A stretch of DNA of 64,000 nucleotides from Streptomyces sp. AJS327 (lineage in GTDB: Bacteria; Actinomycetota; Actinomycetes; Streptomycetales; Streptomycetaceae). The DNA lies in the NCBI RefSeq assembly GCF_013450295.1, contig NZ_SKBR01000001.1, positions 1,120,001-1,184,000 on the forward strand, read 5' to 3'. Under the pieces are notes generated by a model. It ran no database searches and was not told the origin of the DNA. It saw only the letters and a list, made by a program, of their open reading frames with translations. Shown here piece by piece: positions 51,642-59,973 of this stretch. Position numbers and translations under genes: made by a program. Within the stretch, counting starts at the first letter, position 1; each line of letters starts with the position of its first letter.

Positions 51642-51968
51642 GTGTGTCTCCCTGGGGTTCCGCCGGGTGGTGGTGGATATGAGCCGTGCGACGCGGAGGC
51701 GCCGACGGCCACGTCACGCGAGGTGGAGCCCGGGCGCGGCACTGGCGCCCGTGGGCGGGCGGGGGTGGCCGACGTCGGGTCGGCGTGGGGGAGGGCGGTG
51801 AGGAAGGCATGCGTGACCTGGTCCGTCGGACACGTCACCCCACGGGGCAGGGACGCCTCGCGCGTGGGGAGGGCGGAGTCAGGAACGCATGTCGCCCAGA
51901 GTACCCACATGGCGTCAGCGTGATCGCCATCCCCTTCGCCCACACCGACCCCCGGTTGCCCCTGCCGT
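51642..51968. other. Upstream region of the SDR gene, nothing recognised
   Basis: 327 bp of GC-rich sequence without supportable gene or structure before the dispersed element. Confidence 0.5.
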
Positions 51969-52055
51969 GGGGTCGCTCCGGGGGCGTCCCGTGGGGAGAA
52001 GGGTGACGGTGGCGTTCCCGGAGCGGGCTGGTGTGGCGTGGCGCGATCAACGCCG
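51969..52055 (-). repeat. Dispersed hairpin element, copy 2
   Basis: Inverse copy of 14704-14784: from CGGCGTTG to GGAGCGACCCC on the minus strand, with arms GCTCCGGGAACG and CGCCCCCGGAGC. It adjoins the end of the decayed Cys-protein gene. Confidence 0.7.
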
Positions 52056-52426
52056 TTGTGGTGGCTGCGGGTTGAGGCGGGGGTGGGCTGGTGAGGGTGG
52101 GTTCAGGTGGGCGTGGTCGTGGTCGTGGTGGGGTGACACGATCAGTTGACGCAAACACGGCACACCCCCGAACAACTGGAGCCGGCCCCACGGCATCGCG
52201 ACCGTACGGAAAGCGGTCACCCGTACACCGTCCCGCCCGCAGTACAACCCGCACCGCCCCTCAGACCACACCCCCGCACCCACCCCAACAAACCCCTCCG
52301 CCGACCCCACACCCACACCGGCCGTATCACCTTTTGAGGCCCGAGAAGCCAGCACACACCACAGGTAGACCGTCACCCCGCACCGACCGCGACCGCGTAA
52401 CCGAACGTCACCACCCACCCGTTCAC
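52047..52426 (-). pseudogene. Frameshifted paralogue of the 11663-12193 Cys-containing membrane protein
   Basis: From GTG 52426 the frame reads VNGWVVTFGYAVAVGAG then stops, because one base is missing against the intact copy; the continuing frame reads VTVYLWCVLASRASKGD, EGRCGLYCGRDGVRVTAFRTV and GRLQLFGGVPCLRQLI, clearly the same protein. The Cys before VPC is Gly here and the C-terminal tail is unrelated. Preceded by coupled copies of the two small genes. Confidence 0.88.
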
Positions 52427-52491
52427 GAACGCCTCCACAGCAGTAACCGCCCAGCCACCCACGCCCGGGCCAACACCCGATACACGCTCAC
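52423..52491 (-). CDS. 22-residue microprotein, paralogue
   Basis: GTG 52491 to TGA 52423, in GTGA overlap with both neighbours as at 11598-11666. Begins MSVYRVLARAWVAGRLLLWR; about 14 of 22 residues equal the first copy. Unlike its two neighbours this frame is intact. Confidence 0.45.
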   Translation of the reverse strand: MSVYRVLARAWVAGRLLLWRRS

Positions 52492-52574
52492 CGCTCCCGC
52501 TTCCACTCGCGGTGCTCCCGCTCCGCTTTCGACACCGGGTCCGTCTTCGCATCGCGTACCTCTGACGTGCTCAC
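52488..52574 (-). pseudogene. Internally deleted paralogue of the 11350-11601 small gene
   Basis: GTG 52574 with GGGAG seven bases upstream gives a 28-residue frame: start MSTSEVRDAKTDPVSKAER joined to EHREWKRER. Against the 83-residue intact gene the central RRELRDALEAAG...TVLLR part is missing in frame. Probably not functional by itself, though start and coupling are preserved. Confidence 0.7.
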
Positions 52575-52874
52575 GTTGTCGCTCCCAAATGTCTTGTGTG
52601 GGCCGGTTGTCGGGTCAGTGGGAGGAACCCGCCGCCCCGCCCTCACCTGTGCCTCGTCGAGCTGTAGGCATGCGCCAACGGTGACCTGATGAATCACGAA
52701 GCGCCTCGGGACGGTCCCAACTGGTCTGTCTCGGGGCGTTCTTGCGTCAGCTCACGGCCGCTCACGCTGAGTCCCACGGCGCGGCGTTCGCTTCACGGAT
52801 CCCACGGCACGTGTGCGGGTAGCCATGGGGCCACCGAAGGAGGCCACTTGCCGAACAACACAGGAGGCGCGGGA

Positions 52875-53075
52875 ATGGACCTCACCCGCGCCACATGGCG
52901 CAAGTCCAGCAGGAGTCAGGGGAACGGCGAGTGCGTAGAGGTCGCTGACGGCTTCCTCGGGGCGGTGCCGGTTCGTGATTCGAAGACCCCGGAGACCGGG
53001 GCGCTCGTGTTCTCCGCGAACGAGTGGACGTCGTTCGTCTCGTCTCTCAAGAACGGCGACCTTCCCACGCGTTAG
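52875..53075 (+). CDS. DUF397 protein
   Basis: 66 residues: MDLTRATWRKSSRSQGNGECVEVADGF, VPVRDSKTPETGALVFSANEWTSFVSSLKNG. ATG 52875 has AGGAGG seven bases before; an in-frame TTG at 52848 also has AAGGAGG and corresponds to the ATG of other copies here, so the ancestral start may have decayed. No HTH partner adjacent. Confidence 0.88.
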   Translation: MDLTRATWRKSSRSQGNGECVEVADGFLGAVPVRDSKTPETGALVFSANEWTSFVSSLKNGDLPTR

Positions 53076-53274
53076 CGCACGGCGGGGCTGATGGGACCGG
53101 GGTCGGTTCCGGACGCCCCGCGCATCCTTCACCGTTCACCCCCGACCGTTCGCCGCCTGCGATCGTGGCGAGTTGAGCGCGAGCCGACTCCAGACCCCCG
53201 CTGGCCTCGTCATCCCTCCCACGGATGGCGGGGCCTGTGTCGTGGGTAGCCATCCGGTGGCTGATGGAGGCCAC

Positions 53275-53491
53275 ATGCCGCACAGCACCGCCTGTCACGT
53301 CACCTGGTTCAAGTCCCAGCCACAGCGGCCAGAACGGCGACTGCGTCGAATGGGCGCCGGGGCTGGTCGCCCAGGGAACCGTGCCCTTCCGGGACTCCGA
53401 GGTGCCGAAGGGGCCGAACGTGACGTTCACGTTGGTCACTTGGGTCTCGTTCACGTCGGCCGTCGGACGTGGCGAGCTGGGCGCGGGCTGA
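53275..53491 (+). pseudogene. Frameshifted DUF397 gene
   Basis: ATG 53275 reads MPHSTACHVTWFKS and then leaves frame; the other frame continues SHSGQNGDCVEWAPGLVAQG and VPFRDSEVPKG...TWVSFTSAVGRGELG. An extra C in aagtcccagcc near 53315 explains it. The leader before the ATG closely matches that of the gene ending at 9857 (gggtagccatcc and ggaggccacatgccgcacagc). Confidence 0.9.
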
Positions 53492-53739
53492 GTTCGAGCC
53501 CTCGCTCGTCCCGGTGGGGTGTGGGTGCCCCGGTGGGGTGTGGGCGGGCGGTGGGAGCGGGGGAGGCGGCCGGGGTCCGTCCGGCGGGGTGGGGTGGCGA
53601 AAGGTGGGGGGTGGCGGCGGGGTTCTCGACTTTCGTTGGCTGTTCGGAGCGTGTGACCGTCCTCTAGCGTCGGCGGGGATGACTGATCCGGCCCCTCCGG
53701 CCAGCGGAGGTGGGCCGTGCCCGGGTGGAGGAGCAGAGC

Positions 53740-54849
53740 GTGACCAGCGCGGACGAGAGCCAGCAGCGAGGGGGTCGGGGACCCGGCGGTGGGCCCGGTG
53801 GGTTGAGCGGGCCGGATGGGTCGAGGGGACTGGATGGGCCCGAGGGCCGGGACGGGCCGGAGGGTCTGGGGGACGCCGCCGGGGTGCGCGGCCCGCACGG
53901 GCAGTCGGCGGACGAGCCCGGCGCACCGGCCGCCGCCGCCGCCGACGGGACCCCCGACGGGGCTGCCAACAGGGTCCCCGACGGGAGCGCCATCGGGGTC
54001 CACAAGGCCCACGGCCGCGCCGATCGGGCCCCCAGGGAGACCAACCTGACGGATGACGGGTCTGGTGGGGACGACGGCTCGGCCGGTACGGCGGGTGCCC
54101 ACGCGGCCGCCGACGGGGTCGATGGTGGTGCCGAGGGGGCGGCGGGAGTCTCGTTGGGCAAGGGGCGGCGGGAGCCGACGGTCGTGGGGCCGACCCCGGC
54201 TGACCGGGCGGTGCTGCTGCTCGGAGTGCCGTTGCTGGGCGCGGTGTTGGGGCTGGTGCTGCCGTGGGTGGCCGACTGGGTCGCGGGGCTGCGCTGGGCT
54301 CCTATGCAGGGCCCGTTCGAGCTGGTCGCCTCCTTCGGTGACGGGTTCGGAACGCGGCTGGCGTGTGTGGGTGGTGGGGGAGTGCTGGGTATCGGCGTCG
54401 GCTGCGTGCTGCTGCTGATGTGCATGCGGCTCACCGTCGACGGGACGACGATCCAGGTGGAGGCGGACGGTGACACTCAGCGCGTGGACGGTACCGAGGT
54501 GCACGTCGTCTTCGTCGACGGGGGTCAACTCGTGCTACTGGACGCGGAGTCGAGGCAGCTGTTGCGGGAGAAGTGCGAACCGCCCGTGGAGGCGGTCGCG
54601 GTGGCCTTCACCGAGCACGGCTACGCGTGGCGGGAGGGGGATCCGTACGCCGGGTTGTACCGGCGGTGGGTGCCGGACCTCCCCGATCTGCCGTACGCCG
54701 TCCATGTCCTGCTGAAGGCGCGGGAGACGGCGCTGCGTAAGAAGTCCCGGACGGATATCCGGGAGCTGCGCCACGAGGTGCAGAAGCTCGGGTACGTCGT
54801 ACGGGACGAGTCCACGCGGCAGTTCTGGCGTCCGCTGGTCCGCTCATGA
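53740..54849 (+). CDS. YqeB-family membrane protein with long disordered N-terminus
   Basis: 369 residues from GTG 53740 (GGAGGAGCAGAGC before). About 150 N-terminal residues are Gly/Asp/Ala-rich and repetitive; then two membrane helices (AVLLLGVPLLGAVLGLVLPWVADWVAG and GGGVLGIGVGCVLLLMCM) frame GLRWAPMQGPFELVASFGD, followed by a PH-like part VHVVFVDGGQLVLLDAESRQL and the conserved WREGDPYAGLYRRWVPDLPDLP. This matches YqeB proteins of actinomycetes. Stop overlaps the kinase start (ATGA). Confidence 0.88.
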   Translation: MTSADESQQRGGRGPGGGPGGLSGPDGSRGLDGPEGRDGPEGLGDAAGVRGPHGQSADEPGAPAAAAADGTPDGAANRVPDGSAIGVHKAHGRADRAPRETNLTDDGSGGDDGSAGTAGAHAAADGVDGGAEGAAGVSLGKGRREPTVVGPTPADRAVLLLGVPLLGAVLGLVLPWVADWVAGLRWAPMQGPFELVASFGDGFGTRLACVGGGGVLGIGVGCVLLLMCMRLTVDGTTIQVEADGDTQRVDGTEVHVVFVDGGQLVLLDAESRQLLREKCEPPVEAVAVAFTEHGYAWREGDPYAGLYRRWVPDLPDLPYAVHVLLKARETALRKKSRTDIRELRHEVQKLGYVVRDESTRQFWRPLVRS

Positions 54850-56315
54850 CGGGCGTCCCGTCCACCGGGCGGCCGACCCGACCGCTGTCGGCCCCGCCGC
54901 CGCCGACCCGGCCGTCCGAGCCCGAACCGCCCTCCGACTCCCGTGAGTTGGACACCGGTCCCGAACCCGTGCCACCGGCAGGCGGGTTGAAGAAGGCGAG
55001 GCGGGGGAGGACCGCCGCCGAGCCGACGGGCCGGCTGACCGGGCGGCAGCGTGTCGTGGACGTCCTCGCGGTCCTCGGGGCCGCACTGTTCGCGTGGATG
55101 ATGGCGGCCGATGAGTTCGACCGTGGCCAGGTCTCCCTCGCCTACGGGGCCACCTCGCTGGCGCTGACCTCCGCTGGCTGCCTCGCGCTGTGGTGGCGCC
55201 GACGCCATCCGGTGGGGGTGGCCGTCGCCGTGCTGCCGGGCGTGGCGGTCACGGACATCGTCGGTTTGGCGGTCCTCGTCTCGCTGTTCACCGTGGCCGC
55301 CAACCGGTCGTGGCGGACGACGTGTTGGGTGTGGCTGGTGCATGCGGTGGCCACCGCTCCGCTCGGCGCGGTACGGCCCGATCCGGACTTCGCCGCACTG
55401 GAGTTGAACGCGCTCGGCTCGGCGCTGCTGTTCGTGCTCCTCTCACTGGTGATACCGGTCCCCGTCCTGTACTGGGGGGTCCGGGTGCGCCGCCGACGGG
55501 AGCTGATCGGCGGGCTGCGCACCGCCGTCGTCCAGGCGGAGCAGGCGTCCGAGCGGGACGCCGAGCAGCACCGCGCGCTCGAACGGCAGCGCATAGCACG
55601 GGAGATGCACGACTCGCTGGCGCATCGTCTCTCGCTGGTGAGCGTGCACGCGGGAGCGCTGGAGCTGCGTGCCGACATGCCCCGGGAGGAGGTGGAGTAC
55701 GTGGCCCACACCATCCGCACCAGCGCGCACGAGGCGCTGGAGGAGCTGCGCGACATCCTCGGGGTGCTGCGGAACGACGGTGGTGAGCGGACGCGGACCG
55801 TTCCGCAGCCCGGAGTGGAGGCGCTGGAGCGGCTGGTGGAGGAGGCCCGGAGCGCGGGAACGCCGGTCGTGCTCGACGACCGCGCTCCACGAGAGGTGCC
55901 GGTGCCCCCGGCGGTGAGCCGCGCGGTGTACCGGGTGGTGCAGGAGGGGCTGACCAACGCCCGGAAGCACGCCCCCCGACAATCGGTGTCGGTCTCCCTG
56001 CACCCCGCCGGGGACGGGGAGTTGCTGGTCAGCCTCAGCAACCCGGTTCCGGGTGCCGAGGGTTCGCAGCCCGCCTCGCGGCAGCGTCCGAAGGACGTAC
56101 GAACCGGACACGTACAAGGGGTGGTTGGGGGCAAGCCGGACGGCGCGGCCTCCACCGTTCCGGCTGCGGGTGGTGTACCGGGTTCCGGCGCCGGACTGAC
56201 GGGGCTCGTCGAACGGGTGCGGCTGGTGGGCGGCACCGCCGACCACGGCATGCACCGGGACCCCTCCGGCGGAGTGGTGTTCCGCGTCGACGTCCGGCTG
56301 CCCTGGTCGAGTTGA
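54846..56315 (+). CDS. Two-component sensor histidine kinase (HisKA_3 / NarL-type)
   Basis: 489 residues. Pro-rich cytosolic N-tail, four to five membrane helices (about 70-210), a linker coiled coil (LRTAVVQAEQASERDAEQHRALERQ), the phospho-acceptor block IAREMHDSLAHRLSLVSVHAGAL with His255, and an ATPase domain with N-box EGLTNARKHAP and G-box GAGLTGLVERV; a 50-residue insertion (SQPASRQRPKDVRTGH...) splits the ATPase domain. The usual LuxR-type response regulator gene does not follow: the next gene is on the other strand. Confidence 0.9.
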   Translation: MTGVPSTGRPTRPLSAPPPPTRPSEPEPPSDSRELDTGPEPVPPAGGLKKARRGRTAAEPTGRLTGRQRVVDVLAVLGAALFAWMMAADEFDRGQVSLAYGATSLALTSAGCLALWWRRRHPVGVAVAVLPGVAVTDIVGLAVLVSLFTVAANRSWRTTCWVWLVHAVATAPLGAVRPDPDFAALELNALGSALLFVLLSLVIPVPVLYWGVRVRRRRELIGGLRTAVVQAEQASERDAEQHRALERQRIAREMHDSLAHRLSLVSVHAGALELRADMPREEVEYVAHTIRTSAHEALEELRDILGVLRNDGGERTRTVPQPGVEALERLVEEARSAGTPVVLDDRAPREVPVPPAVSRAVYRVVQEGLTNARKHAPRQSVSVSLHPAGDGELLVSLSNPVPGAEGSQPASRQRPKDVRTGHVQGVVGGKPDGAASTVPAAGGVPGSGAGLTGLVERVRLVGGTADHGMHRDPSGGVVFRVDVRLPWSS

Positions 56316-56609
56316 CCGGACGGATCACCGTGCGGAGCGGCCGCCGACGAGCCGTGACGAGCGGCACGGGTCCCACGAACGGCAGGGCGGAGAGGGGCGG
56401 CAAGGGGCGGTACGGGTGGCGCGACGGCGGCAACGGACGCTGGGCGTCCGCCGGTTGATCGGCGTAGGCCCGGCGGTCTACCAGAGGGAGGCCGTGGAGG
56501 GGCGGGCGGTGGCCAGACCGTGGCGGAGCGGGGTGGCGCACCACGCACCGCGAAGGGCGCGCCACCCCGCGAACCTCCCGGCTCCACGGGACCGAACGGT
56601 CCGACCGGC
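56316..56609. other. Space between convergent kinase and PhzF genes
   Basis: 294 bp; a weak hairpin ggggtggcgc / gcgccacccc (56530-56539 and 56569-56578) may serve as terminator. Nothing else seen. Confidence 0.4.
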
Positions 56610-57455
56610 TCAACCCGCGCTGTATGTGGGTTCGTTGTGGAGGGTTCCGGACCAGACGGTCACCGCGCGCCCGGTGAGGTCGACGCGGTCACCCCGCACC
56701 GCCGTGCGGATCACCCCCGTGCGCGGGGACGCCTGGAAGGCGGTCAGCTCCTTCCGGCCGAGCAGGGCGGACCAGTAGGGGGCGACCGCGGTGTGGGCGC
56801 TGCCGGTCACCGGGTCCTCGGGGATGCCCTCGGCCGGGGAGAAGAACCGCGAGACCACGTCGTAGACCGCGCCCTCCGTGGCCCGGGCGGTGGCGATCAC
56901 GCCGCGCAGCCCCGCGTTCCGGATCACCTCGGCGAGGGCGGACAGGTCGGGGTCGAGGCGCCGCACGGCGGCCTCGTCGGGCAGGACGGTCAGCAGGTCG
57001 CCGAGCGCCCCGGTGCGGTGGACGGACTCCGGCTGGACGCCCAGCGCTTCGGCCAGCCCGTCCGGTACGGGTGCCTCCTCACCGGGGGCGGCGGGGAAGT
57101 CCAGGGTGATCTCGCCATCCGGAAGCAGCTGGGCGTGGAGCGGGCCGCTGTACCGGCTGGCGAAGTGCAGGGTGCCGGCCAGCCCGTGTTCGGTGCGGAG
57201 GATGTGGGAGGTGGCCAGTGTGGCGTGGCCGCAGAGGTTGGTCTCGACGCGTGGGGTGAACCAGCGGATCTCCCAGTCCGTCGCCCCGCCGCCCGCCACG
57301 GGCAGCGCGAACGCCGTTTCGGAGTGGTTCACCTCGGCGGCCACCTGCTGCATCCAGTGCTCGTCCGGCCACGTGGGGCCGGGGAGCGGGCAGACGCCCG
57401 CGGGGTTGCCGAGGAAGGGCCGGTCGGTGAAGGCGTCAACGATGTAAAGGCGCAT
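56610..57455 (-). CDS. PhzF-family isomerase/epimerase-like protein
   Basis: 281 residues from ATG 57455. MRLYIVDAFTDRPFLGNPAGVCPLPG opens the first half, NHSETAFALPV has the catalytic Glu, VETNLCGHATLATSHIL the conserved GHAT motif; second half contains EDPVTGSAHTAVAPYWS. Two PhzF/DAP-epimerase-like halves form the active site. Substrate unknown; monocistronic with a likely leaderless promoter. Confidence 0.93.
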   Translation of the reverse strand: MRLYIVDAFTDRPFLGNPAGVCPLPGPTWPDEHWMQQVAAEVNHSETAFALPVAGGGATDWEIRWFTPRVETNLCGHATLATSHILRTEHGLAGTLHFASRYSGPLHAQLLPDGEITLDFPAAPGEEAPVPDGLAEALGVQPESVHRTGALGDLLTVLPDEAAVRRLDPDLSALAEVIRNAGLRGVIATARATEGAVYDVVSRFFSPAEGIPEDPVTGSAHTAVAPYWSALLGRKELTAFQASPRTGVIRTAVRGDRVDLTGRAVTVWSGTLHNEPTYSAG

Positions 57456-57462
57456 GCCCGGC

Positions 57463-57491
57463 ACAGTAGGAGGCCAATCACTCGACATCAA
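57463..57491 (-). promoter_or_regulatory. Promoter of the PhzF gene, probably leaderless
   Basis: Minus strand TTGATG (57491-57486), 17-bp spacer, TACTGT (57468-57463), only seven bases before ATG 57455; no ribosome site is present, so transcription likely starts at the ATG. Confidence 0.6.
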
Positions 57492-57624
57492 AGTCCAATT
57501 GGAGATGGGTGGACCTCTTCCTGGTTCGGCGGGGCGTGGCCGCGCGCGTGAGCACGCGCATGGGTGCGCCGGGTCGGTGTGCGTGAGCTGCCGCTCGGTG
57601 AGCGCGCCCCCCACGTGGAGACGG

Positions 57625-57900
57625 GCGCGTCACCGCCACCGTCCGCGGACTGATCAGTCCCGCCTCCATGAGGAAGGCGAACTCCAGGTCGGAGTAGCCA
57701 GCGGCCTTCCCGACGCGAACGCCGGCCCGGTTCATCGCAACGCTCCCGACCGCCACCCATGGCCACGGGCCGTAGGGCATCGACGTCCACCTTCGGGGCG
57801 ACGGTCGCCGCGATCTTGCTCGACGCGGCCTCCGCCGGTGCGACCGTGAGCGCCGCGGGGTCCAGCAGGTAGTACGGGCGTGGGTCGGCGAGCTTGGGCC
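57625..57900 (-). pseudogene. Decayed 5-formyltetrahydrofolate cyclo-ligase-family gene
   Basis: One minus-strand frame gives KLADPRPYYLLDPAALTVAP then EAASSKIAATVAPKVDVDALRPV; a second frame continues VAVGSVAMNRAGVRVGKAAG then YSDLEFAFLMEAGLISPRTVAVT. These are the consecutive C-terminal blocks of MTHFS-like proteins (LLDPxxL, then GSVAVNxxGxRxGKGAGYSDLE). A frameshift lies near 57770, and N-terminus and end are missing. Confidence 0.72.
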
Positions 57901-57973
57901 CGGTCGGCGAGCCCGAGACCGCCGACCGCCCCTTCCACGTCACCCTTCGCATCTGAAGACCGAGGACCGACCG

Positions 57974-59002
57974 ATGAACGAAGCAACACCCCGGCAGGAC
58001 TCCGTCGCGAAGGCGGCCCGTGCTGTGCCCGCCGAGCCCTTCCACGGCGCCGACGGCCAGGCGGTACGCCCGTGCACCCCGGCCGCCGTCACACACCGCC
58101 ACGTCCGCACGCTGGACCTACGCCCCGGCGTGAACGTCCTGGAGATCGGCACCGGGTCCGGCTACTCGGCCGCCCTCATGGACCACATCGTCGGACCACA
58201 GGGGCAGGTCACGACCGTCGACATCGACCCCAAGCTCACCGAGCGGGCCCAGAAGCTGTACGCCGAGCACGGCTACCGGGCCAGGGCGGTCACCGCGGAC
58301 GGCCTCCTCGGCCACCCGTCCCAGGCGCCGTACGACCGCATCCTCATCGGGACCACCCCGCCCGCCATCCCGGACGCGTGGCTCCAACAACTCAAGCCCG
58401 GCGGGTCATTGATCAGCGGTATACGCATCGCCGACCTGCCTGGCGCCTACGCCATCGCCCATGTCACGGTGGACGAACACCACTTGCCGCGGCAGGTCGC
58501 CGTCCACCACGGCGGCTACACCCCGATGGTCGCCCCGCGGCCCGCGACATCCGTCTCCCGAGCAGTCGACCCGGGACGGCCCGAGTTCGAGCTCACCATT
58601 CTCGGAGCCGACCTACCCCGCACGGCCGCCGCACTCCTGGCCGTACTCCGGGACCGGCCCCACACCATCCAGGGGCGAGCGTCCGGCGACGACTACTCCC
58701 ACTTCAAGAACTGGCTCATCGCAGCCGGGCCTCAAGGACTCCTCGAAGCAGTCCACGACGAGGGCGTCGGCATCGGAGTCGGAATGCGGACCGCGGACGG
58801 CTCAGCTCACGCGGCCATCGCCACCGACGAACTCGTCATCGCGGATGCTCCCGACTCGCCCGCGCTCGAACGGCTCCACTCACTCACCCGCCAGTGGCTG
58901 GCCGAGGGAGCCACCCGAACACACGAACTCGGAGCCAAGCTGAGTTGCTGTGACGGCACTTGGCACGCCAGTGTGACTCGGCTCCAGAACCTCGTCACGT
59001 AG
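57974..59002 (+). CDS. Protein-L-isoaspartate-methyltransferase-like (PIMT) protein
   Basis: 342 residues from ATG 57974 (GAGGACCGACCG upstream). VNVLEIGTGSGYSAALMDHIVGPQGQVTTVDID is the PIMT SAM motif, TADGLLGHPSQAPYDRILIGTTPPAIPDAWLQQLKPGG the following blocks. The C-terminal 150 residues (HFKNWLIAAGPQGLLEAVHDEGVGIGVGM) are specific to actinomycete PIMT-like proteins, several of which modify peptides or control proteins; true repair PIMT is about 210 residues. No precursor-peptide gene was found next to it. Confidence 0.85.
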   Translation: MNEATPRQDSVAKAARAVPAEPFHGADGQAVRPCTPAAVTHRHVRTLDLRPGVNVLEIGTGSGYSAALMDHIVGPQGQVTTVDIDPKLTERAQKLYAEHGYRARAVTADGLLGHPSQAPYDRILIGTTPPAIPDAWLQQLKPGGSLISGIRIADLPGAYAIAHVTVDEHHLPRQVAVHHGGYTPMVAPRPATSVSRAVDPGRPEFELTILGADLPRTAAALLAVLRDRPHTIQGRASGDDYSHFKNWLIAAGPQGLLEAVHDEGVGIGVGMRTADGSAHAAIATDELVIADAPDSPALERLHSLTRQWLAEGATRTHELGAKLSCCDGTWHASVTRLQNLVT

Positions 59003-59165
59003 CCCTACCGGTCAGCAGTGTCTCGGCCCAGCGGATCGGGACACTGCTGCTGCCGTGTGTCAGCGCCTCCAACGACCGTCGCGGCAGTGGTAGACCCGTC
59101 CCTGCTTCGAGACCCCCACGGTGTCGCCGTCGCCGCAGAACGCGCCCCGTGCGGGCCGACGCCTG
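59003..59165. other. Intergenic sequence, nothing recognised
   Basis: Separates the PIMT-like gene and the PhzF pseudogene; no motif seen. Confidence 0.4.
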
Positions 59166-59387
59166 GGAGCCGGTCGGCGGCCGGGGTGAACCAGCGGACC
59201 TCCCGGTCCGTCGCGCCCTCACCCGGTACGGGCAGCGCGAACGCCGTCTCGGACTGGTTCAGTTCGGCGGCCACCCGTTGCGTCTGGCCGTCCTCCGGCC
59301 AAGTGGGGGGCCGGGGAACGGGCAGTCGCCCGCTGGGTTGCCGGGGAGGGGGCGGTTGGTGAAGGTGTCGACGAGGAAGCGGCGCGT
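59166..59387 (-). pseudogene. Truncated, frameshifted PhzF paralogue
   Basis: Minus strand reads (ACG)RRFLVDTFTNRPLPGNPAG, DCPFPG, then in another frame PPTWPEDGQTQRVAAELNQSET and AFALPVPGEGATDREVRWFTP, colinear with residues 1-70 of the intact PhzF at 56610-57455. The start ATG has become ACG, a frameshift follows near residue 28 and the remaining three quarters are gone. The -10-like TACCGT keeps the same distance to the lost start as in the intact gene. Confidence 0.88.
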
Positions 59388-59399
59388 GCCGGGAACGGT

Positions 59400-59973
59400 A
59401 GAACGGCCGGGAGTAGGGAGCGCAGGCCAATGTGGGGTAAGTGGCCTGCCCACACTCGGGGTGGCCTTCGCGAGGATGCCGTCGAACCGGTACGGCCAGT
59501 GGGAATGGGAGGTCACCGCGGAACGGGGACGGTCCTGCGGAGCCTGGGAGGGCCTTGCGGGAGCGGAGCCGCCCTGCGCAAACCGGGGTGGGCTGGATCG
59601 GGCTGGCCCGCCGTGCGGGAGCGGGTGCTGACTGACGGGAGGTGATCTCTCCACGTCCGGGCGGCCTCTTTGTGCGGGAGCGGGCCCGGATACGGGTGCC
59701 GGGAGGCCGCTGCGCGGGCAAGTGGCTTGGAGGATCCCCCTGTTGGGGGCCGAGCCGGTGGCGATGAGCTGCGTGGTCGGGACGGTCCGGAGGGCTCGGT
59801 GGGCTCGGCGGCAGCGGCGGTGGACGAGTGAGTGGTGGTGGACGGGTGAGCTGGGGTGGCGGCGGCCGATGTGGGGCGGGCTCCCGTGGGGTGGGCGGAC
59901 CGGCCATCACTCGAACGAGTGGTGAACCGGGGTGCGGGTGGATTCGTCGACGGCCCGGGAAGGATCCCGCCCG
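59400..59973. other. Gene-free stretch before the prenyltransferase gene
   Basis: About 570 bp of G-rich sequence. Several short open frames exist, but none has a ribosome site and family features together. Probably decayed sequence like its left neighbours. Confidence 0.5.

Noticed and set aside
53047..54528. 493-codon minus-strand frame opposite the DUF397 and YqeB genes
   Set aside because: Pro/Arg-rich, lacks motifs and is antisense to recognisable genes.
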